This document shows positions 52,501-61,500 of a stretch of 64,000 bases of DNA, one piece after another; the first letter of the stretch is position 1; each line of letters opens with the position of its first letter. The translations under genes were made by a program, and so were the position numbers. This DNA comes from Anagrus nilaparvatae (lineage: Eukaryota; Arthropoda; Insecta; Hymenoptera; Mymaridae), in NCBI GenBank assembly GCA_022575985.1, contig JAKSXM010000231.1, positions 5,644,501-5,708,500 of the forward strand, given 5' to 3'. The notes beneath the pieces are model-generated. The model was given only the letters and a program-made list of their open reading frames with translations, had not been told where the DNA came from and made no database searches.

Positions 52501-55500
52501 TAATTATATCTATACTATAAGCAGCTGTGATTTTTTTTTTATTTTACGACTGTACGGGCCCGTTTTTAAATATCTATTTTTATTCATGTTCTCCTGATAC
52601 ATTTGGATATACAAAATTCAAAATATTTTAAGGAATTCATGTACCAATATTATATGTATACTAACTCTTGCGTTATTATTACCTAATAACAGAAAAGAAT
52701 AAAAATCTCCTTGCCTTATAATTTAAATATAATGTAATGATATATTTTTATTAAAAATTATCAGGATACCTCTTCGTTACTTATAACTACTGGATCAAAA
52801 AATTGAAAAGATTCCCTTTAATTAATCGCAGTAAATCGAGATTTCAATATTCGCTGCGATACATCGCATAAATGCGATATAAAAAACGTAAGTCAGATGA
52901 AAAATGCGATAAATCGCAAAAATGCGATTAAAAAAACGTAAGTCAAACCAAAATTTCGATATTTCGATATCTCAGCCTTCTCCGATCGTAAGTTATATGT
53001 AAAAATATGTCCCTCTCACTTAGAAGCAAGGAATATAGAGTGAGAGAAAAAAAAGAGATATATATAAGCAAAGCTAGCTTTTGCTTGCGATGGAGGGTCG
53101 CGTGACCGCCCCCCCTCAATCCCATAAATCCAAAGCTAACGCTTTGGCTTGATACAACTTAAATAATACTTTATGAGTATTTATTTCCGGGATTATCATA
53201 TAGATATTCTCAAGCACGTATTTATATATATTTTGAATGAAATCAAAAGTGTGTAAAAATAATAAAATAAATTCTTTAGAAAATGTTTCTTATTGTTAAA
53301 ATATGTATGTAAAAAAAATTATGCAAAATTTATCATTCGTTAAATGAATGTAAAAGCACCGAAGTGTACTACTGAGAGAAATTTAAAATTTATATATGTC
53401 TTAAAAATTTAAATACACTTGGCACTAGATAGGAGGTAATTTTGATTTATAAAAGAAACATATTTTCCATTTTTGAAACTAACAGCAGTTCTTATTATTA
53501 TAAGGAATAATTTAAATACTTAGATACTTTTTAAATTTGGAATAAACTGAAAGTTCATAATTTATTTTGGTTTTTCAACTTTTTTGAATTATTGTAAGAA
53601 ATCAATTTTGCTTTTTGGTTCCTGATACAGAAACCATTGTGTATTTATACCAACCACGACTCTGATACGAATTTCCTTAGAATAGATAAAAGTTAGACTT
53701 GATGGATGGTAAATTCGTTATAATTTTGGTCATTCTCTATTGTCATGTTTTAGAGTTGAATCATACTGATAAAGCTCATTTTCGCAATATTTTGAATTTT
53801 TGATAAAATATAATTTTTTCCTTAGTTCTTAACCTGGACACATTGGATATTTTTTTAGTGCATTCTAACAAAAAAGTAAATAAAATTTCCTAAATACCGA
53901 TGATAATTGATTCAGAAAGAAATAGGTAATTACTGTAACATAAAATTATATTTTTCAAAAGTCAATCTTCTTATCAGATTTAATTAAAAATTGTTTATTT
54001 TTAAGCCACAATTAGAATTTATTTAAAAAATTCACAAACGCTACCAAATCTTTAAAAAAAATTATTTACAATTTTAGGTTAAAGTCTCATGCAAAAATTA
54101 TTTTCTACAGTCATTTAATGCTTATAATATTCTATGCATATAAGCAATCGTGCATTAATACTGTATATTTATTTATTTCATAATTTCTCCAAATAAACAA
54201 TATAAATGTAAATTTATAATTAAATAAAAAAATAATAAAAATAACGCATTAATTATCTTAATTTAATAATAACTTTATAACAGAGAATATATTATTTTTT
54301 AAAAAACACATAAAATTAAAAAATTAAAATAAAAGATACATTTTTTTAAAAGCAATTTTTCATAAATATAAAAGTTGCTGAGTTATATTTTTATCGCTAT
54401 CTATAAATATAAAAAATTTTTTTATTCTTTATGTTTTTATATTCTCTGTTTTAAAATAAAAAATGCGAATAAACCTTTAAAATAAAAAATTATTCATCAT
54501 TTTTTTGTTTATAATTTTATTATTATTATTATTATTATTTTATTTTTAAAAAATTGGGCATTTTGGGTTATTGCAGTTTTGTAAAATGACTGAGAAGGTT
54601 TCAATTGATCAAACTTACAATTATACTCTGAATTTTTGAAAAATTGCCAAAATCTAAAGTGGGGGGGGAGTCAAATGGGACTCAGCGTAATTTATATTTA
54701 ACAATAACAAAATATTTTTAATGGTCTATTTTACCTAGTAAAAACGATAATTTCAGATATTAGTACTTTTAAAAAATTTGGAAAACAAAATTAGGTCTTA
54801 ATTCCATAATGGTTGTTAAATATCACCGGTTACAGTCATACACACACACACACACACATACAGACTTTTTTTTAAAACCGGTTTTTTAGCTTCCTGGGGT
54901 CTCAAAACGTGTTTATATGCCAAAAACTCAGAAATCAAAATTATGAAAATATGGGCATTTTGAGCTTCGACCCCTTTGAGACTTTTGATCAGGGGTACAA
55001 AACGAACAATTTCCAAAATTTTTAGCGAAATTCACCGGAAGACCGTTTTCCATATAAAATGTGCGGGGTCCTTTAAAATTAATTGGCTACATGAATTGAT
55101 TGTTTGCTGGTCTACAAGCAAAAAATCTAGCCAAACTGATGAACAGTTTCTATTCTTATAATGTTTAATTTTGCTACTAGGGTAAGAATAATTTAATTAT
55201 TAATTGATAATAACTGGTTATATAAAGTATTGTTTAAAAATAATATAATTTAAAAATTATTTTTTTTTTTATAAACGCCGTGTGCATTAATCGAGTGTTA
55301 GCGACTGCTTTAAAAACATTCTAAAAGTATTAATTTTATATTTTTACACAAATATAAGTATAAATTAAAAAATAGAAAATAAAAAGAAAAACAATAACTT
55401 TACTAAACAGAAAAAATAAAAAATACAACAAAACATTAATAATTTTGATCCTGAATTATTCAAATTAAGTCATTTATTATTTGGTTTCATTTTGTAAAAT

Positions 55501-58500
55501 TTCTAATTAGAAATGTCTAATTCTATTAATAACTACGATAACCAAATTCTTTTCGATCAGTACAGAATGAGAGATGCTTTGATACCAGAGAATATTTTAG
55601 TAAAAAACCGGTTCTTTTCAATGCTGCCTGCAGATATTACAGGGTGGACTGTTCTAGATTTGGCTTGTGGAGATGGAAGTTTTGGACGACGTTTACTTGA
55701 TAAAGGTGTCAACTCTGTCATTGGTTATGACTTATCCCAAAAAATGATCGAACTGGCCATTAAAAGTTCAAGCAACGACTCAAGGTTACAATTCTTCGTG
55801 GGTGATATGGAGACCATAGAGCTTCCAAAAGAACGTTACAATTTAGTGCATTGTCAGTATGGCATTCATTACGTTTCTAATTTAGATAGAATTATAGCTC
55901 AGATCAGTAATACTCTGAAACTTGATGGGATATTTATTTTTTTGGTTGAACACCCAATATATACTTCGAATTCATGGCCAGGGAGGGAATTAGTTGAGTT
56001 AAACGAAAAATTAATCTACCCTGTTTGTAACTATTTTGAAGAGGGACAGCGAATTGTCACATGGTTTGGCACTCAGGTGACTAAGCAACACCACACTTTA
56101 TCATCTTACGTAAACAGTTGCATCAAGAATGGATTGGAAATAATGGAATTGATTGAATGGGCTCCTGATATTCCAAAATCGCGTGACAAACCTTATTCAT
56201 TAATGATCAAAGCAAAAAAGAAAACTTATTAACTAGGTAAATTGTTACTAAAGTACAATAAACTCTTTTAAATTGGAAATTATTTTGTAGATATACAAGA
56301 TTAAGGCCCCCTTTTCAAAAATTAAAATTCGTAATGCACTTTTTTTTTCTTTCATTTTCTTGCTTAAAAACATTTTAAGAATGTATTAAAAAATTTTCAA
56401 GCAAAAAAAAATATATGTTTTTGAGATATTTTGATTTTTATGGGACGGAATCCTATGAAAACATAAGCATTTAAAAAATTTAAACGCGTTTATCTCAAAA
56501 CTACTTTTTTAAATCGGTTCCAGTTCTAACTCAAAAACTAATTAAGCTATCGATCTAAATCTAGGTGCAGTTTATTTATAATTGTAGTGCCAAGTTCTGG
56601 AACTAGAAGATCAAAAAAAAGTGGATTAGAAAATTTTTTATTGACCATATTAGGTGTTTTTTTGTATTTAAAAATCTCCATTTTTCGTTTTTGGCGCAAA
56701 AATAAAATAAATGGTCAATTTTTGGAATTTTTGCAAACTTTTAGTTCCAGCACTTGAGAAGTGTATAGGGAAAAAAATGCTCTTTTATTTTTTTTTCTCA
56801 GATGCCCACAATAGGCGCTAGGTGTGGAACCGTTTTTTACTTTTTACAGCCTCTACTTTGACGCCCTCTATAAAATGTAAAATATTTGGAAAATAAAAAT
56901 AGTAATTTTTTTTGTATTCTTTGATAGTTTTGTAACAATTTAAAAAAAAAAACGAAGTGCTTGTATAATAAAATAACTAAAAAAAAACATGTTTAAAATT
57001 CATTAAAATTACACAAAATAATGAAAAGGGGGCCTTAAAATAAAGTTCTTATTGATAAAAATAATTTCTATTGATTCGATATATTTATAAAAATATTATT
57101 TAATAAATTATAAATAATTAATACAACTCTAAAAATTATTAATTTTAAGCAAATTTTCAATATAATGCATGCGTTACTTATGTTTTCTGTTTTAATTTTT
57201 TTTTTTTTTTTAAATAATTTTCCTTCAATATTATTTCTTGATTATTTTAAAATTTTTTAAATATATTATTATTGGGTCTACACAATTTTAAAATTACATA
57301 ATATCAATGTTAAAAATTTTCTTGATAAGTACACATTAAAATGTATTTTAATTATTTAAATAATCGTATTTCCTGAAGTTTCAACAAATTCATATTTTTT
57401 TGAAAAATATGGTGGATTCCAAGTAATATTTAGTATAATTCTTAAAATTCAAACTTACCCAATCGATAAATAATCGCTTTTTATCATAAAAACATGAAAT
57501 ACAATTTTTCATAAAAATGAAACCTTTCCAGTAATAGCGCAAGGAAAATCGTGATTTTTGCTCAAAAATGTTACATTTTTTAAAGTTTTTTTAATTTAAC
57601 CGAAAATCATGTAGTATTACAAAAAAAATTATATATTATTGATATGAAGTTATATTAGTTGAAAAATAAAATGGTTTTGAAAAAAATTTTTTCGAAAAAT
57701 TAGGTATCAGACTGGATATATCGAGTAAAAACGATAATTCTAGATATTAGTTTAAGTTCTACGTCCAATAAGAAAAAAAATTTTGAAAAATTACGTATCA
57801 GATAGAAAAATACTTTAAAACGACAACTCTAGAAATTCGTATTTTCATAGAAAGAAATTAAGTACTACATCCTAAAAAAAAAAATTGATGTTTTGTATTT
57901 TTTGGCAGCAAAAATTTTTAGACAAAAATTTTCGAAAAATTAAGGATCAGACTGAAGATATCGAGTAAAATCGATAATTTTAGATATTAGTACTTTCATA
58001 TAAAAAAATTAAGTACTAAGTCCAAAAAGAAAAAAAAATTGGTATTTTTTGTATTTCTTGGTGAAAAAAATTTTCAAAAAATAAATTATAAGATTCTATA
58101 TATCGATTAAAAACGATATTTCTAGATATTTAGTACTTTCATACAGACTTTTTTTAAAAACCGGTTTTTTAGCTTCCTGAGGTCTCAAAAAGTGTTCATA
58201 TGACAAAAAATCAGAAATCAAAATTTGACCTGAAACAATGGTTCCTCTATAAGGAACCAATACTTAATTAAAACTTAACTTTTCAGTGAAAATTAAAAAA
58301 TATTCAATACAAGAATCTGAAGGATTGCAAGAAAAATATATGGAGAAAATTTTCAAAGCCATAAATCTATGTAATCTTCAAATAATTCATAGCTAATTAA
58401 AAATAAAAAAAAAATCTTGTAAAATCTCTAGTTTCTATACAAGTTAAATAATATTAAATTCCGATAAAATGTTCTTAAAAGTTGACATGAACATATATAG

Positions 58501-61500
58501 GATCATTTTATACAAAAGTGCATACACATGAAAAACCGGGGGTTGATTCTGTAAGCGTTTCGATGTATATCGCGTGATATGCGTGCTTTCTATCATAAAT
58601 TTAGTGGCAAAGCGCATGCGCGGACTGATGTTTTTAGGAACGAGAATATGTTTTTCGATAAAATAATCATTACCATAACCTTAAAATCAGTTGATACGCC
58701 AGCAAAATAGGATAAGTCTTTGAAATGGCGTGATAAAGTTCCTATCGTAGTTGGGATTTTTTTTCACCTCCTAGAAAAATAACCATATCGAACAACGCGC
58801 GTGCATTTAATAAGCAGCGACAATCTTAATTAAAAAATAATTATTACTATTTTATAAATAATAATAATTACAAAAAAATGAAAAATATTTTAATTAAATT
58901 TTTTAAATAATAAATTAGAAGAAATTTAAAAATTATTATTTAAAAAAAAATTATATGCAAAACCTATTAAGAATTAAAAAAACTATAAAATATTGCATTT
59001 TGTTAATTATAATTATAGAAAAAACGTTTTCAAAATTATTGGCACTTCCTCAAGCAATAACAAAATATTTTTAATGGTCAATTTCATCTAATAAAGTAAA
59101 ATAACAAAAAAACTAAAAATTATCTTTTTCTTGATATTGTCATTTTAAACTCCCATAAAAAAATTAGGTACTACGCCAGAAAAAAAAAAAAGCTGTCAAA
59201 TCATTGGCACTACGGTTCTTTAAGCAATAACAAAATATTCTTAATCGTCATTTTTCCTAAAAAAGTATAATGGCATGGCATAAGAAAAACTAAAAATTAT
59301 CTTTCCCTTTGATATTGTCATTTTAAAATCTCATGGAAAAAATTAGATATTACACCCACGAGTACACCCATAAAGAAAAGAAATTAATATAATAAAAAAT
59401 AATTTACTTTGAACGGAAAAAATAATGAGAATTTTTTTAAAATTATTCAGATATAAAAGTGACGCCAAATTTCTAGTTTTCTATTTTTATATGCAAAAAG
59501 TTTTGACACTAAAGTCTTCAAAAAATAAAGGATTAGATCCAAGAAATCGATTAAAAATGATATTTATAAAACTATAGTACTTTCAAATGAGGTATTACAT
59601 CCAAAAAGAAAAAAAATAATGGTATTTTTAAATATTTTTTAAGGGGCCAAAGGTCACGTTTTGAATATAGAGAATCATGGCAATTTTTTCGCTCCATTGG
59701 TCCTGAGGAACTACACTGAAAAAAAATTACTGGCCACGCGCCTAGAATTTTATAGGCGCAGAGCGTGTTCAACGAGAACGGGCTCCGGGCCTAGAACAAA
59801 CTTGCGTTTCACACGTTTAGATCACGTGACATATAAAAAATACAAAGAGAAAATGCTGGGGCCCCCTCTCCAAACGCGTGAAACGCCAGTTCGTTCGAGG
59901 CCCTCGCCGGTCTCGCTAAACAGGCACTACGCCTGTACTAGCAATCTAGGCGCATAGCCAGTAATTTTTTTTCAGTGTATAAAACCAAGCTGGTAGAGGG
60001 TAGGCCTATTTGTAAGCTAAAAATTGGTGTAATTGCGTGATTATAAGATTTTTCTAAAATTTTTACTTAAAAAAGGCTAATATTGCAAATACTATTTTTT
60101 CGTTTATTAATATGTTTATTTTTTGTTACAAAACAAAAACAATTGATTGCCAACATAATCATACAAATTTAGAGAATATTTTGTAAAAAAAATTATTTCA
60201 AGCGAACAATTTAGGAAATATTTGTAACCACGCAATTCTACGGGTTCTTAGTTTTCAAATAAGCCCAACTACTACCAGATTGGATCCCTGGTTCTTTAGA
60301 ACAATAGGGCGAAAAATGCTTATGATTTCCTATATTCAACGTGTGACCTTTGTTTTGGATGCAAATTCAAAAAAAAATTAGGTATCAGATCCGAGGGATT
60401 GAATAAAAGCGATATTTCTAAAATTAATATTATCATACAGAAAAATTAGATATACTACTTACGTTCAAAAATAAAAAAAACTAATTTAAAATTAATTAAT
60501 ATTCATTATTAGTTATTTAAAAAAAAACAATGCTGTTTTTTGTGTTTTTTGAAGACAAAAATTTTCAAAAAATTAATTATCAGATTCGACATATGAAGTA
60601 AAAATGATATTTCTAAATCCTAGATATTAGAATTTTCATAGAAAAAAATGAGGTTTTACGTCCAAAAAGAAAAAAGATAACGGTGTTTTTTATTTATTTT
60701 ATTATGTAAAAAATTTTGAGAAAAAAATTTTCAAAAAATTAAATATCGGATACGTATTAAATATGAGAAGTCATGTAAAAACAATGTTTCTTAAATTAAT
60801 ACTTCCATAGATAAAAATTAAGTATTACGTCAAAAGAGAAAAAATTTAGGTATTTTTTGTATTTTTTGGTATAGCAAAAGTTTTGAGACAAAAATTTCCA
60901 AAAATTATAAAAATAATTAGATCCGAGATATCGAGTAAGAACAATATACAAAGGTAGATGTTAGTAGATATTAGTACTTTCCCAGAAAAAATGAGGTATT
61001 ACATGGGTATATAAGATTTAAATGAAATGTGTTTGAAATATGTATGGGTCTTCAAAACTGCCCCAATTTGTTTTTTTCTGAAAGTGCTACCAAAAATAAG
61101 TCACCAGCAATTTTTAGCATCCCAGAGCGAAATCTCGATTTTTGACAGCCATTTTTGTGTTTTGGACTCTTATAAAAAAAGTAAGCAAAATGAGGGATAA
61201 TTTTTCTTATTTTTTCTGTTAAAAACTCTCATTAAAACACCTAGTACTTTTATATTTTTTTAATCCTCTTAAAATAATCTTTTTCACTCGCTACAAAATG
61301 ACTAGTACTTTCGTTATTTTTATGGTAATTTTTATCTAAAATATAAAGTGCCTAATCCGGCCTCACTACTTCATAAATAGCCTAGGCTATTTACAAAGTG
61401 ACGGAAAACAACAAAACGCCTGCGACATATATTTTTTGAGAAAAAAAAATTTTCATGGAAAATTGCTTTTATAGAGCTCTAGATCAAAAAATAGCAGCTT

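Larger units (their letters stand above)
52300..61000. repeat. Degenerate dispersed/tandem repeat family
   Basis: Copies share a consensus including TATCAGATCCGAGATATCGA, AGTAAAAACGATA, TAGATATTAGTACTTTCATA and TACGTCCAAAAAGAAAAAA. They lie at about 52300-52447, 57700-58145 (near-tandem, three units), 59520-59650, 60370-60480 and 60575-61000. Unit length is about 150-190 bp. Part of the consensus is A-rich, so borders are uncertain. Confidence 0.6.

Noticed and set aside
55513..56232. Bacterial contamination as explanation for the methyltransferase
   Set aside because: Flanks are continuous AT-rich repeat-laden host DNA within one intron, and an AATAAA follows; contamination would need a chimeric assembly.
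59661..59957. 98-residue frame rich in Arg and Thr
   Set aside because: Spans the GC-rich MITE; chance open frame due to high local G+C.
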